The notes below the pieces were generated by a model. The model was given only the letters and a program-made list of their open reading frames with translations, did no database searches and had not been told where the DNA came from. Both the position numbers and the translations under genes were made by a program. Positions 9,522 to 19,112 of a stretch of 64,000 nt of DNA are shown here, one piece after another (within the stretch, counting starts at the first letter, position 1; every line of letters starts with the position of its first letter). Source of the DNA: Thomasclavelia ramosa DSM 1402. Its GTDB lineage: Bacteria; Bacillota_I; Bacilli_A; Erysipelotrichales; Coprobacillaceae. The DNA lies in NCBI RefSeq assembly GCF_014131695.1, contig NZ_CP036346.1, positions 2,480,001 through 2,544,000 on the forward strand, written 5' to 3'.

Positions 9522-10400
9522 ATGGAAATACGTATTTTAAAATACTTTCTTGCAGTAGCTCAAGAAGAAAGTATCACAAAAGCCGCTGAAATTTTACACA
9601 CTACCCAGCCAAATTTATCCCGTCAATTAAATATGCTTGAAGCAGAGGTTGGAAAAAAATTATTTGAAAGAGGTAGCCGAAAAGTTACTCTAACAGAAGA
9701 AGGGATGTTTCTTAGAAAACGAGCGAAAGAAATAATTGATTTAACTGAACGAACTGAATCAGAACTTAGCACCTATGGGGAAACAACATCCGGTGATATC
9801 TATATTGGCGCCCCAGAAACTTATGTAATGCATTCAATTGCTGAAATTTTTAAAAGGATGCACAACCAATACCCTAATATTAAGTATCATATTTTTAGCG
9901 GAAGTACTTTAGAAGTTTCAGAACAGTTAAATAAAGGTCTCCTAGACTTTGCCATCTTAATTGAACCAATCGATCTAGAAAAATATAATTATCTTAAGTT
10001 ACCATATACAGATACTTGGGGTGTACTGATGCGAAGAGATAGTCCATTAGCAAAACTAAATGCAATCACTCCAGAAGATATCAAAGACGAACCTATTTTC
10101 CTTGCCCATCAACAATCAAGTGCAAACGTATTATCAGGCTGGTTTAAAGAATATTATCGTAATCTAAATGTGATTGGCAGCTTTAATCTTATCACTACCC
10201 CAGCAATGATCGTAGAAAGTGGTTTAGGCTATGTTTTTACATTTGATAAATTAATTAATACAACCGGTAATTGTAACCTCTGCTTCCGACCATTAGAACC
10301 AAATTTTGAAACTGGATTTTATCTTGTCTGGAAAAAATATCAAATTTTCAGCCGTTCTGCTAAAATGTTTTTAGAGGAACTGCAAAAAGTTCTATTTTAA
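9522..10400 (+). CDS. LysR-family transcriptional regulator
   Basis: A 292-aa LysR-type regulator. DNA-binding region: YFLAVAQEESITKAAEILHT then TQPNLSRQLNMLE. The effector-binding domain runs from about residue 90. A strong GGAGGTG ribosome binding site precedes the ATG. It is transcribed away from the GH1 gene, the classical arrangement for a LysR regulator and its target. It is paralogous to the LysR protein at the left window edge, so an older duplication is likely. The inducer is not predictable from sequence; a beta-glucoside metabolite is a reasonable guess from context. Confidence 0.93.
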   Translation: MEIRILKYFLAVAQEESITKAAEILHTTQPNLSRQLNMLEAEVGKKLFERGSRKVTLTEEGMFLRKRAKEIIDLTERTESELSTYGETTSGDIYIGAPETYVMHSIAEIFKRMHNQYPNIKYHIFSGSTLEVSEQLNKGLLDFAILIEPIDLEKYNYLKLPYTDTWGVLMRRDSPLAKLNAITPEDIKDEPIFLAHQQSSANVLSGWFKEYYRNLNVIGSFNLITTPAMIVESGLGYVFTFDKLINTTGNCNLCFRPLEPNFETGFYLVWKKYQIFSRSAKMFLEELQKVLF

Positions 10401-10416
10401 TTAATTATTCACAAAG

Positions 10417-10450
10417 AAAGCTAACAAAGCAGCACTCTGTTAGCTTTTTA
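10417..10450 (+). terminator. Terminator after the LysR gene
   Basis: AAAGCTAACA (10417-10426) pairs with TGTTAGCTTT (10439-10448), followed by TT. Confidence 0.8.
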
Positions 10451-10480
10451 ATATGAGCTTACCAATATCCATATACTAGA

Positions 10481-11302
10481 TTATTCTTCTAATTCATAAT
10501 TAATATGTTCTAATGTCATTTGCAGCTTTTCTTTTTTATTATCATTGTTATAATTAAGATAATGTGAATATAAGATATCAACCACGATCAAGGCGGGAAT
10601 TTGGGGTGAGATTTTATCAGAAATAGCTAAATTTTTTAACCCCCCAATCAAGATCAGTTCATCATAATAAGAACGATATTCATATACCCGAGCAGCAGAT
10701 AACATAATTGTTTTAGCTCCTTTTTCTTTTGCTTCTCGTAATCCTTCTATAACTTCTTCGGTTTTTCCACTTACACTGATTCCAATCACTAATGATTCTT
10801 GATTTACTCGGGTAATATTCATCCGAATAGAATGTGATTCTGCTAAATAATCAACATCTAATCCTAATCTCATAAACCTTAATTTAAATTCTCTTGCAAC
10901 AACTGACGATGAGCCAATTCCATAAATATAAACTCGATTATATTCATCCAGCATCTTAGCTATTCTAACCATTTGGTCATTATCAATCAATGAATAAGTT
11001 TTCTCTAAAACTTTTTGATAAGAGTTTAAAACTTGTTTAGTTAATAAATCTAAATGCCGGCTTGATTGGTGAGAATCTTGATAAGCAAATAGAAATTGTC
11101 GATATCCACTAAACCCTAACTTTTTAGCAAACCGTGATAAGGATGCTTCAGATACATATAATCTTTGAGAAACCGCTTTTGATGATAAATCTTCATCTTC
11201 AACTTGATCAATGAAATAATTAGCAATATTTTTTTCCACATTCGTTAGTTCTTCATAAGCTGATTCAATAATTGGAATCACACTTCTATTATAAGATAAC
11301 AC
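10481..11302 (-). CDS. MurR/RpiR-family regulator (HTH + SIS)
   Basis: A 273-aa sugar-phosphate-responsive regulator. The N-terminal RpiR helix-turn-helix (residues about 10-80) includes LYVSEASLSRFAKKLGFSGY. The C-terminal SIS domain (about 110-250) includes VYIYGIGSSSVVAREFKLR and LVIGISVSGKTEEVI and binds phosphosugars. It starts with GTG at 11302, with GGAGGGG 6 nt upstream. It is the last gene of the nanE/EIIC/HAD/DUF4127 unit, 56 nt after DUF4127. It is the likely regulator of that operon, probably at the palindrome 15691-15710. Confidence 0.9.
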   Translation of the reverse strand: MLSYNRSVIPIIESAYEELTNVEKNIANYFIDQVEDEDLSSKAVSQRLYVSEASLSRFAKKLGFSGYRQFLFAYQDSHQSSRHLDLLTKQVLNSYQKVLEKTYSLIDNDQMVRIAKMLDEYNRVYIYGIGSSSVVAREFKLRFMRLGLDVDYLAESHSIRMNITRVNQESLVIGISVSGKTEEVIEGLREAKEKGAKTIMLSAARVYEYRSYYDELILIGGLKNLAISDKISPQIPALIVVDILYSHYLNYNNDNKKEKLQMTLEHINYELEE

Positions 11303-11358
11303 CTAACCCCTCCTTTACTATACAAATGATTATAGCATAAAAAGGAAACTTACGTTTC

Positions 11359-12849
11359 CTATAACTTAATTTCCATTCCAATTTCAAACATCCGTTTCCA
11401 CGGCATATATATTTTTGTTATATTAAAAGGATAGCGCTGACTAAGATGAAGATGTCCAAAATTAATCTGTAACTTCTTTTTAATAATATTCTCTACATCC
11501 GTTTGTTGATCTTTAAAATCATAATAAGATAATCCTTTATGTGGTAAATCATTTTCGACAACTTCTTTTCTAACTATTGCTTGATAAAAAACATCTTCGA
11601 TAAGACGATAACATAAATTATTAATTACGTTTTCCTGACCAATAAAAGCTTGAGATAAAGTTGTTCCTAAGGAATTACAATTTGTATTCCATCCTGCATA
11701 GCTTACTAATTGATCTAAAATATTTAGCTCATCTAAATATTCAATTAATTGTAGATCACCACCATTACTAAAAGCACTGTCGCATAACGCCACATGATAA
11801 CCACTATTTATATAATCTTGAATTTGTTCAGCAAAAGCCAATAAATAACGATAACTTGTATAAGTTACATCTAAATCATTTTTATCAATAAAAGCTTCTT
11901 GCATGATCTTACCTGGCGAATTTATCGCTAAAACCACATCAGCATCTTGAGGATTGTTGACCAGCTTAGCTTTACATACGCGTACATGTGATTTTAGACT
12001 TTCATACATTGGTCGATCTTCATATTTAGGAATAATCATTGGTCCTAATACCGAAGCGTAAAAAGGATAAACTTTTGGTTCTAAATGATAGTATTCATGA
12101 TAAGCACGTGCTAATAATGACAGACCTACTTCGTCAGCTCCAGGATAGATCATTACTTTCTGATCTAATCTTTTTTCCTTTAAAGCATTAATAACGATTT
12201 TTTGGGATATTGCAGTATATCCATAAGGTGACGAGTCATCTTGTGGAATAACCAGAAAATCAAGATAGCCAGCTTCAAGAAAATCAATAACCTTTAAATT
12301 AATCTTAGTATTAAACAAACGACGCTGCTCATAATCAGTTATAATTTCCTGAGGAATATCAATACCGAGAAGTTCATCTTTTTCTTTTTGATTTAACCCA
12401 TGTCTTTTTTTTAGATCAAGAAGATATTTTCTTCGAAAAAGAGCAAAGCCGTAACTTTCATAATAATCAGGTTCTTCTTCACTCGAATTATAACTTGGTG
12501 CACGCATAATACAATGATAAGCATATATTTTTATTTGAGGTTTCAACTGTTTTAGATATTTAATTAGTTCTAAACGTTGAAGCGCATCTGTTTCACTCAA
12601 ATAGTGTAATCGTGATGGAATCAATCCACCATATACGATCATATCTATCGAGATAATACAATTATCACATCCTTCAATATTTTCATCGATAAATTGTTTA
12701 AAATATTCCACCTGAGCCGGCTTCTTTTTATGACCTAAAAAACTTTTATCCGGTTCAACTAATTCGATTTGTTGATTTGACTGGGCAATCATTAAAGGAA
12801 AATTATAATTGCATGGTCGTTCATCTAAAGGAATAAATAATGTTTTCAT
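11359..12849 (-). CDS. DUF4127 family protein
   Basis: A 496-aa cytoplasmic protein that matches the DUF4127 family by its start (LFIPLDERPCNYNFP), the block DMIVYGGLIPSRL, and the central PQDDSSPYGYTA and YPGADEVGLSLLARAYH. Conserved Asp, Glu, Arg and His residues in these motifs look like an enzyme active site, but I know of no secure function. It starts one base after the HAD stop (TAAAATG), so the two are translationally coupled. The operon context (ManNAc-6-P epimerase, PTS EIIC, phosphatase, RpiR) points to processing of an imported amino sugar or amino-sugar glycoside. That role is inference. Confidence 0.85.
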   Translation of the reverse strand: MKTLFIPLDERPCNYNFPLMIAQSNQQIELVEPDKSFLGHKKKPAQVEYFKQFIDENIEGCDNCIISIDMIVYGGLIPSRLHYLSETDALQRLELIKYLKQLKPQIKIYAYHCIMRAPSYNSSEEEPDYYESYGFALFRRKYLLDLKKRHGLNQKEKDELLGIDIPQEIITDYEQRRLFNTKINLKVIDFLEAGYLDFLVIPQDDSSPYGYTAISQKIVINALKEKRLDQKVMIYPGADEVGLSLLARAYHEYYHLEPKVYPFYASVLGPMIIPKYEDRPMYESLKSHVRVCKAKLVNNPQDADVVLAINSPGKIMQEAFIDKNDLDVTYTSYRYLLAFAEQIQDYINSGYHVALCDSAFSNGGDLQLIEYLDELNILDQLVSYAGWNTNCNSLGTTLSQAFIGQENVINNLCYRLIEDVFYQAIVRKEVVENDLPHKGLSYYDFKDQQTDVENIIKKKLQINFGHLHLSQRYPFNITKIYMPWKRMFEIGMEIKL

Positions 12850-12850
12850 T

Positions 12851-13627
12851 TTATCTGTCCTCTTTATTTATTTTTATTATATCTTTTAACGCTTCTAAAA
12901 TACTTTCTTTTTGAGCACAGGGAAATTGACAAGGCTTATTTGCAACCAAGTAACCCTTTTTAGCAATTGGAAACATATCAAAGTCATTTGGGGAATCACC
13001 TATTGCATATACTTCACTTTTAGGATATAGCATTTTTACGGCATTTCCTTTTGAGGCATCTTTATGCATGATTTCCAAAGATGTTGAAGAAGTCATCACT
13101 GCTTTTGTCTTTTGATATGTTGTATTTATATATGTTTCTATTGAGCGAAGTTTATCTTCAGTACCAATAACAAGAAACAAAACTGCTGGCTGATACAGTA
13201 TAAGTTTATCAAAATCTTTACAAATGATATGGGAATCATATAATTCACTAGGGAAAGCTGGATCTCTTTCACTTTTCCAATAACGATTAGATACTGTATT
13301 TAACTCGATTCGAATATCTTCTTTTTGAATCTCCTTATAGATATTTATAGCTTCTTGTTTATCAATCAAGGTAGCTATCAATTGTTGTCCTTTCATACAA
13401 ACCGCACCGTTTTGAGAAATACGATGCTCTATTTTAAGTTTGTATTGTTCTTCTATTTTTAAAATATCATGATCTAACCGACCTGTACATATTGCTAATG
13501 TCCATCCCATTTGTTGGAGAGAATCAAGACAATTCAATGTCTCGGTTCCTCCAATGATTTCATTATTGGCACCTAAAAGTGTACCGTCTAGATCAAAAAC
13601 AATAACTTTATTCTTCAATACTCTCAA
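12851..13627 (-). CDS. HAD-superfamily (Cof-type) phosphatase
   Basis: A haloacid-dehalogenase-type hydrolase of about 258 aa. Motif I is VIVFDLDGTLL near the N-terminus, motif II is LAICTGR, and motif III/IV is VYAIGDSPNDFDMF. The C2-type cap between them marks the Cof/sugar-phosphatase group. The start is uncertain: no ATG exists near the beginning, and TTG codons at 13627 and 13618 are possible. Either start overlaps the end of the EIIC gene by 11-20 nt, so translation is coupled. In this operon a sugar-phosphate is the likely substrate. Confidence 0.85.
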   Translation of the reverse strand: MRVLKNKVIVFDLDGTLLGANNEIIGGTETLNCLDSLQQMGWTLAICTGRLDHDILKIEEQYKLKIEHRISQNGAVCMKGQQLIATLIDKQEAINIYKEIQKEDIRIELNTVSNRYWKSERDPAFPSELYDSHIICKDFDKLILYQPAVLFLVIGTEDKLRSIETYINTTYQKTKAVMTSSTSLEIMHKDASKGNAVKMLYPKSEVYAIGDSPNDFDMFPIAKKGYLVANKPCQFPCAQKESILEALKDIIKINKEDR

Positions 13628-14882
13628 TTCCTTCTTTATTCATAACTTTTACAAATGGGATATAGATAAGAACAGATACTACCAAAATAAGTAGACCAAT
13701 GACCCCTGACATAATATCTCCTCCAGTAGCTAGAAACGCACTGATTACTGGTGGTGTCGTCCAAGGGATCAATACGTAAGTATGAGCCATAATACCAATT
13801 TGTGTAGCTAACGCTCCAATTCCTAAACCAGCAAGAGTTGTTAAAATCATTGGAATGATCAAGATAGGATTCATAACAACAGGTAATCCAAACATCAGCG
13901 GTTCTGAAATATTAAATAATGCTGGTACAAAACCTAATTTTCCAATCACCTTATAATCATCTCTTTTAGAAACTATAAAAATAGCAATTACAAGCGCTAA
14001 CATATTACCAGCGCCACCCATAAATGCAACGGAATCAATAAATGGTTTAGTAATAATTTCGGTAGCTGCTGTTCCACTTGTAATAGCAGCTTCATTGATT
14101 GCTAGACTTGCCAAATAGATTGGTTCTAAGATTGGATTAAAAATATATGCCGAATGAATTCCAAAGCCCCATAAAAGCATATACAAAACATAAATAACAA
14201 TCAATCCGACCGGTGATGAAACAATTGCAGTAAAAGGTGTTTGAATCCAGTTAAAAATCAAATCATTAAGCGGCGCCCCTATTGCATCGGTTATAATTCT
14301 CAGGATTGCAAAAATAATAACCGTTAAAGCTACAGGAATAATTGCATTAAATGATCTAGCAATTCCAGTAGGTACACTTTCCGGCATTTTAATAACCAGT
14401 GCTTTGAACCCAAGCAAAAATCTCATTAATTCAACTGAAATCAAGGCAGAAATAAATGCTGTAAACATCCCAGCTGCCCCTAAATAATAAGTAGTCACAT
14501 ATTCACCAATTTTTGCATCACTTACAAATGGTGTTAGACATAAAAAGCAAACAACTGCTGTTGCTCCAGCAACCGAAGTATCCATTTTATATTCATTAGC
14601 TAAAGCTTTAGCAGTAGTAAAAACTAGCAAAACTGCCATAATTGACATTGAGGCTGAACTAATTACACTACCGATTTTAGCAAAATCATTACATGGTGCT
14701 CCAAACCATTGATCAAAGTAATGCCCCTCACCTACAAATACACTATTGATCAATGTAAATAAAGACGCAGTAATTACTAGCGGCATGATTGAAACAAAAC
14801 CATCCCTAATTGCTGTCAAATAACGATTTTTAGAAAGTTTCTCAGCAATCGGCAATAACACATTAGACAATTTATCCATCAT
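13608..14882 (-). CDS. PTS transporter EIIC component, lactose/cellobiose type
   Basis: A 424-aa integral membrane permease of the Lac/Cel PTS family. It starts MMDKLSNVLLPIAEKLSKNRYLTAIRDGF, typical for CelB-like EIIC, then FVSIMPLVITASLFTLI. It carries the GFVPALFNISEPLMFGLPVV loop near residue 320 that in this family includes the substrate-contacting Glu. Ten or so membrane segments. No EIIA or EIIB gene is nearby, so it must use partners encoded elsewhere. It sits 15 nt after nanE and overlaps the HAD gene. Confidence 0.92.
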   Translation of the reverse strand: MMDKLSNVLLPIAEKLSKNRYLTAIRDGFVSIMPLVITASLFTLINSVFVGEGHYFDQWFGAPCNDFAKIGSVISSASMSIMAVLLVFTTAKALANEYKMDTSVAGATAVVCFLCLTPFVSDAKIGEYVTTYYLGAAGMFTAFISALISVELMRFLLGFKALVIKMPESVPTGIARSFNAIIPVALTVIIFAILRIITDAIGAPLNDLIFNWIQTPFTAIVSSPVGLIVIYVLYMLLWGFGIHSAYIFNPILEPIYLASLAINEAAITSGTAATEIITKPFIDSVAFMGGAGNMLALVIAIFIVSKRDDYKVIGKLGFVPALFNISEPLMFGLPVVMNPILIIPMILTTLAGLGIGALATQIGIMAHTYVLIPWTTPPVISAFLATGGDIMSGVIGLLILVVSVLIYIPFVKVMNKEGIESIEE

Positions 14883-14897
14883 AATCTCTTTCCTCCC

Positions 14898-15575
14898 TTA
14901 TCTTGAAATCTCATCTACAAATTTCTTTGTAATTAACTGTGGTCTTGTAATCATTGATCCTACAACCACACTATAACAACCTAATTCTAATGCCCTTTTT
15001 ACTTTAGAAGGAGTATCTATATTTCCCTCACCAATCACAGGATGCTTAACATTCTTCACTATCTCTCTAATAATTTTAAAATCATTAGCATCAATTCGAC
15101 TATTTTGGCTTTGTGGTGTATATCCGACTAAAGTTGTTCCAATAAAATCAAATCCAATATTATCAGCATGGATTGCCTCTTCCACAGTGGAGCAATCAGC
15201 CATAAACAATTGATGAGGATATTTTGCTTTTACCTCCTTAAAAAATTCAGTAATTGTTTGATTATGAGGTCTTAACTGCATTGTCGCATCCATCGCAATA
15301 ATATCTACCCCTTCTGCCACTAGAGCATCCACCTCTTTCATCGTTGTAGTAATATAAATATCTGTATCCTCATAATCTTTCTTGATGATACCAATAATTG
15401 GCAAATCCACTTCCTTTTTAATTTCATGGATATCTTGAACACTATTTGCTCTTATTCCTTTTGCTCCCCCCATCTTTGCAGCAAGTGCCATTTTTGACAT
15501 GATCAATGATGAATGCAGCGGTTCATCTTCTAATGCCTGACATGAAACGATCAAACTATTTTGAATCCTCTTCAT
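14898..15575 (-). CDS. nanE: N-acetylmannosamine-6-phosphate 2-epimerase
   Basis: A 225-aa TIM-barrel epimerase converting ManNAc-6-P to GlcNAc-6-P. The family motifs are present: [14 protein letters not shown] at the start, [51 protein letters not shown] and [13 protein letters not shown], with the catalytic Lys and Asp/Glu residues of NanE. It is the first gene of the operon, with a GGAGGAG ribosome binding site. There is no nanA or nanK here, so the pathway is not a complete sialic-acid route; it fits a PTS delivering an N-acetyl-mannosamine-type sugar directly as its 6-phosphate. Confidence 0.93.
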   Translation of the reverse strand: MKRIQNSLIVSCQALEDEPLHSSLIMSKMALAAKMGGAKGIRANSVQDIHEIKKEVDLPIIGIIKKDYEDTDIYITTTMKEVDALVAEGVDIIAMDATMQLRPHNQTITEFFKEVKAKYPHQLFMADCSTVEEAIHADNIGFDFIGTTLVGYTPQSQNSRIDANDFKIIREIVKNVKHPVIGEGNIDTPSKVKRALELGCYSVVVGSMITRPQLITKKFVDEISR

Positions 15576-15690
15576 TAAATCTCTCCTCCTTGTTTATAAC
15601 TTTAATGGCTTTTATTTTATTAAGCAATATATTCACTTGCTTTAGTAATTACTTTCATTTTTATTTTTTATTCCAACTTATTTTTAATGT

Positions 15691-15710
15691 TTTTGAAAGT
15701 ACTTTTAAAA
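15691..15710. promoter_or_regulatory. 20-bp palindrome, candidate RpiR operator
   Basis: TTTTGAAAGT-ACTTTTAAAA is a palindrome with one mismatched pair, about 115 bp upstream of nanE. A second, shorter palindrome AGTAATTACT lies at 15644-15653. Candidate sites for the RpiR protein encoded at the end of the operon. Confidence 0.5.
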
Positions 15711-15713
15711 TAA

Positions 15714-15743
15714 AAATTAAAAAAATGGCTTATTCAGCCATTT
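15714..15743 (-). terminator. Terminator of the GNAT-YoaP gene
   Basis: On the reverse strand AAATGGCT and AGCCATTT form a stem with a 5-nt loop, followed by a run of seven T. Confidence 0.8.
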
Positions 15744-15771
15744 AATTCCAATCTTTATATATTTATAATCT

Positions 15772-16521
15772 CTATTTTTTTAATAATCTTGTAAGAGTAT
15801 TTTTATCTAGCAGATTCACAGTTTCAAATTTCCCATGATAAAACACTGCCCAATTATTAAAAACACAAGGTAAATCTTTAGCTTTTTGTAAAGTATCAAC
15901 TTGAATCATCAGAATAGGTACATTATTAATCTCACAATACTGTTTGACTATTTCAAGACTTTGATAAACAAAAGGGCATTGCATATCATAATAAATAGTT
16001 AGTTCTTTATTTTCAATCTTTTGCTTTTTAGCCTTTTGAGTAAATCGAGGGAAAGTTCCATCAAAAGACAACGCTAATAGTTCATATCCATCATCAGTAG
16101 TATCAACGACCTCAAAGCCATTACTTTTAGCAAATGACTGATCTGTAAGCCAATGTTTTTGTTTTTTTGAACCTAGTAAACAGACACCTGATTTTCCTTT
16201 TGCTTTAGCATCCGCCAAACAATAATCCATCAGTGACTTACCATACCCTTTGCCTTTATAGCTTCCCATAACCCACAAGCAATATATGTAGAAATAATTA
16301 TCACCAACAATAGGAACCCATGCTTTTTCCAATGGGGCATATTCAATAAAAACAGTACCCCTTTCATTCAATTTTCTAAAAACATGTCCTTCATTTAGGC
16401 GTTTTGAAAGCCATTGGCGCTTTGCATCTATTCCAGGATGAAACTTTTTACTCCGTATAATACAACATAAGTGTTCATTAAAAACATTTTCTGTCGTTAT
16501 ATTAATAAATTCATCATCCAT
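15772..16521 (-). CDS. GNAT acetyltransferase with YoaP-like C-terminal domain
   Basis: A 249-aa two-domain protein. The N-terminal half (about residues 1-150) is a GNAT N-acetyltransferase with the acetyl-CoA loop in YKGKGYGKSLMDYCLADAKAKGK. The C-terminal half (about 165-249) resembles the YoaP domain, thioredoxin-like, with a TIYYDMQCPFVYQS stretch in the position of a redox-type loop but with only one Cys there. GNAT-YoaP fusions are known in Firmicutes, function unclear. It lies 32 nt downstream of the EIIC-EAL gene, so it may be cotranscribed. Substrate unknown. Confidence 0.85.
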   Translation of the reverse strand: MDDEFINITTENVFNEHLCCIIRSKKFHPGIDAKRQWLSKRLNEGHVFRKLNERGTVFIEYAPLEKAWVPIVGDNYFYIYCLWVMGSYKGKGYGKSLMDYCLADAKAKGKSGVCLLGSKKQKHWLTDQSFAKSNGFEVVDTTDDGYELLALSFDGTFPRFTQKAKKQKIENKELTIYYDMQCPFVYQSLEIVKQYCEINNVPILMIQVDTLQKAKDLPCVFNNWAVFYHGKFETVNLLDKNTLTRLLKK

Positions 16522-16552
16522 ATTTTACCCCCTTAGTTTTATTATCAGAACA

Positions 16553-18679
16553 CTAAACTTTCTCATTTATTGGCGATCTTATAATACCATTCCTTGTAAT
16601 AAGACAATATTGTAAAAATTCATCTAATGGTACTGCCTTAGCATAATAGTAGCCTTGATAAATCTTACATCCAGCTTCTTTTAATACATTAATCTGTTCC
16701 TCTGTTTCAACAAATTCTGCAACTACACTAAAATTTAACCGCTTGGCTATTTGAGTAATACTCATAATAATTTCGCGTGTTCTGTCATTTTCCAATAGGT
16801 GCTGTACCAAACTACCATCCAACTTAACTTCATCAAATATATTTTCCTGCAAATAAGTTATTGAACTGTGTCCCATTCCAAAATCATCTATACTCAACTT
16901 AATCCCACTATCTCGCAATTCTAATATGCGCTTTGTAATAATATTAGTAGTATTCAATAAAGCTCGTTCAGTAACCTCAAAAACCAGTTCTATATATTGC
17001 AAATGATACTTATTAATAATTTTAAGTACGTTAGAAACAAAATCAGCATCCTCCAGCTGCTTTGGAGAAATATTGATTGACAAATTCATCTTCATCGCTA
17101 ATCTATCTATCTGCTCAGCATCTTGACAAGCCTTTTCTATAATATATAAACCTAGTTCATTCAAAAAACCACCTTGGTAAGCCAAAGAAATCAATAATGA
17201 AGGTGCAACAAAACCACAAACTGGATGATTCCATCGCAACAACGCTTCTACACCATATACTTGTTCCTCCGCAGTCATTTGTACCTGATAATATAATTGC
17301 AGCTGATGTAAATACATCGCATTACGCAAATCCATAGCAAGTGTTTTGGCGGGAAAATGATAGTGATAATGATCTGATAAAAAAACGGGGATACTACCAT
17401 TTTGTTCTCCTTCAATCATATCATTTTCTAAGGCAAGAATAGATTCTTCAAATTCTTTACTTTGGATCTGCTCACTATACTTTACAAATGGAATATAAAG
17501 CATTGTTCCGATAATAATATTAAATATTTGGAGAAAACTACCTGCGATAGATCCCGTTGCCTGATATCCACTTAAAATAATCGGAACTGTCCATTCAACC
17601 GATTGACTTATATACGGAACTATACCAGTTGACATTGCAATACTACTGATTATTGTTAAAACTAACGGTGTCAAAATAAAAGGAATCAGCATAATAGGAT
17701 TAAAAATAACGGGAAAACCAAAAATAACAATTTCATTAATGTTGAAAAAAACAGATATACCTGCAACCTTCGCAAGTTTCTTATTATTACTTTTTTTAGC
17801 AGCAATAAAGATTGCTAAAATTAAACATAATGCTGTTCCACAACCGCCAATAAAAACAAATATATCTAGAAATGTTTTTGAAAATAATTCTGTTGGTAAT
17901 TGACCATTTTGTATTAACGCTTGATTAATTTGTACTCCCGGCTCAAACAACTGCTTAGCAACCATATCCAGTGTATTAGTCCCATGTATTCCAAAAAACC
18001 ATAAAAAATGTACAAAAAATACATATAACAAGGTCCCAATAATTCCATTACCAAACCAGCTAAACAAATATATAAAGAAATATGAGCCAAAATTAACAAT
18101 ATTGATATCACCTAATAAACCTTTCATAATCTGCCCAGCACTCGTAAATATAATAATGATAAAGACTATCGGGAAAATTCCTTGTATTGCTCGATTAAAA
18201 ATATAATTTGTCCCTACCGTATACAATTTTTCTAAATGATTTACAAGGTGCATTCCCTTTTTTAACATCGCACAAGTTAAAAGGGTTATGCACATTGCCG
18301 TAAAGACCCAGTCAGATTGAAAAATATATGTCTTTTCATGCAATCCGCCACAAAAAGAAAGGTATGAAATTATTGCTGTAATAGGATAAAAAAAGACATC
18401 ATCTTGACCATTTAATTTTCCGTATGAAAGTGAGATGGTAATAATTAAAATTAACGCAATAGAACCTAAGGAACAGTTATAAATAATGCTTAATCCGTCT
18501 TTTAAGCCTCCATCTAGAAAAGCCGCTAAAAAGACTTGATAATCGGGGATTGGAAAGCTATTAAACAACAAAGCAAAAGAGCCAAGAATGAGGAATGGTA
18601 TTGCTAGCATTAATCCGTGTTTAATTGCCAAAATATAAATCGAGTCATAAAATTGCCGTCTTGTTTTCTTAACTTTCAT
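16553..18679 (-). CDS. PTS EIIC-EAL fusion, c-di-GMP phosphodiesterase
   Basis: A 708-aa membrane fusion. Residues about 1-430 form a lactose/cellobiose-type PTS EIIC domain (ten or so membrane segments, including FGIHGTNTLDMVAKQLFEPG and FFNINEIVIFGFPVIFNPIM). Residues about 450-695 form an EAL domain that hydrolyses c-di-GMP. Its key residues look intact: EAL in YGVEALLRWNHP, Asn in SINISPKQL, Glu in VFEVTER, the Asp pair in SIDDFGMGHSS, Lys in VKLDGS, Glu in AEFVETEEQ and Gln in IYQGYYYAK. It is therefore predicted active. EIIC-EAL fusions are known from clostridia; a sugar-sensing role for the EIIC part is inference. No c-di-GMP riboswitch or GGDEF gene is nearby. Confidence 0.93.
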   Translation of the reverse strand: MKVKKTRRQFYDSIYILAIKHGLMLAIPFLILGSFALLFNSFPIPDYQVFLAAFLDGGLKDGLSIIYNCSLGSIALILIITISLSYGKLNGQDDVFFYPITAIISYLSFCGGLHEKTYIFQSDWVFTAMCITLLTCAMLKKGMHLVNHLEKLYTVGTNYIFNRAIQGIFPIVFIIIIFTSAGQIMKGLLGDINIVNFGSYFFIYLFSWFGNGIIGTLLYVFFVHFLWFFGIHGTNTLDMVAKQLFEPGVQINQALIQNGQLPTELFSKTFLDIFVFIGGCGTALCLILAIFIAAKKSNNKKLAKVAGISVFFNINEIVIFGFPVIFNPIMLIPFILTPLVLTIISSIAMSTGIVPYISQSVEWTVPIILSGYQATGSIAGSFLQIFNIIIGTMLYIPFVKYSEQIQSKEFEESILALENDMIEGEQNGSIPVFLSDHYHYHFPAKTLAMDLRNAMYLHQLQLYYQVQMTAEEQVYGVEALLRWNHPVCGFVAPSLLISLAYQGGFLNELGLYIIEKACQDAEQIDRLAMKMNLSINISPKQLEDADFVSNVLKIINKYHLQYIELVFEVTERALLNTTNIITKRILELRDSGIKLSIDDFGMGHSSITYLQENIFDEVKLDGSLVQHLLENDRTREIIMSITQIAKRLNFSVVAEFVETEEQINVLKEAGCKIYQGYYYAKAVPLDEFLQYCLITRNGIIRSPINEKV

Positions 18680-19112
18680 ATTCCCATCCCTCTACTTAAT
18701 TACTACCGTAAGACATAAAATCAATATATTATAATCTATCAAATAACAATAAATCTGTTGTCCCAAACTAGTTAAATAGACCTGAATTATTTTTACAAAG
18801 TAATTACCAGGCACATCCCCTTATCTAATCCATAATTATTCTTTTAGTTTTTCTCTCTTATTTAAAAAATGTGCTTATTAAAATTTTCAATCATGAGCCA
18901 GTATTGTCTAACTCCTTTATTCACTTAAACTAATATTTTCTCTCATCTATACATTAATTTTTTGTTCTATTTATCTACCATTTCTATAATTATATCAAGT
19001 AGCAAAAATTTAGTAAATGACCTTCACTAAATAAACCATTAAAAATAGAACAATAAAAAATTTAAGAATAGTATAAATATTAATTTGATTCTTATAGCAT
19101 AAACAATAATTA
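18680..19112. other. Gene-free AT-rich stretch
   Basis: About 430 bp with no supported gene. A promoter for the EIIC-EAL gene probably lies near 18720-18740 (TATAAT-like sequences), but I could not assign a clean -35/-10 pair. No riboswitch fold, repeat or IS end was recognised. Confidence 0.5.

Noticed and set aside
18680-18860. A c-di-GMP riboswitch upstream of the EIIC-EAL gene
   Set aside because: No GEMM-type conserved blocks were seen in the leader.
18841-18925. Short reverse-strand frame (GVRQYWLMIENFNKHIF) in the gene-free stretch
   Set aside because: Only about 20 codons, no ribosome binding site, no coupling; chance cannot be excluded.
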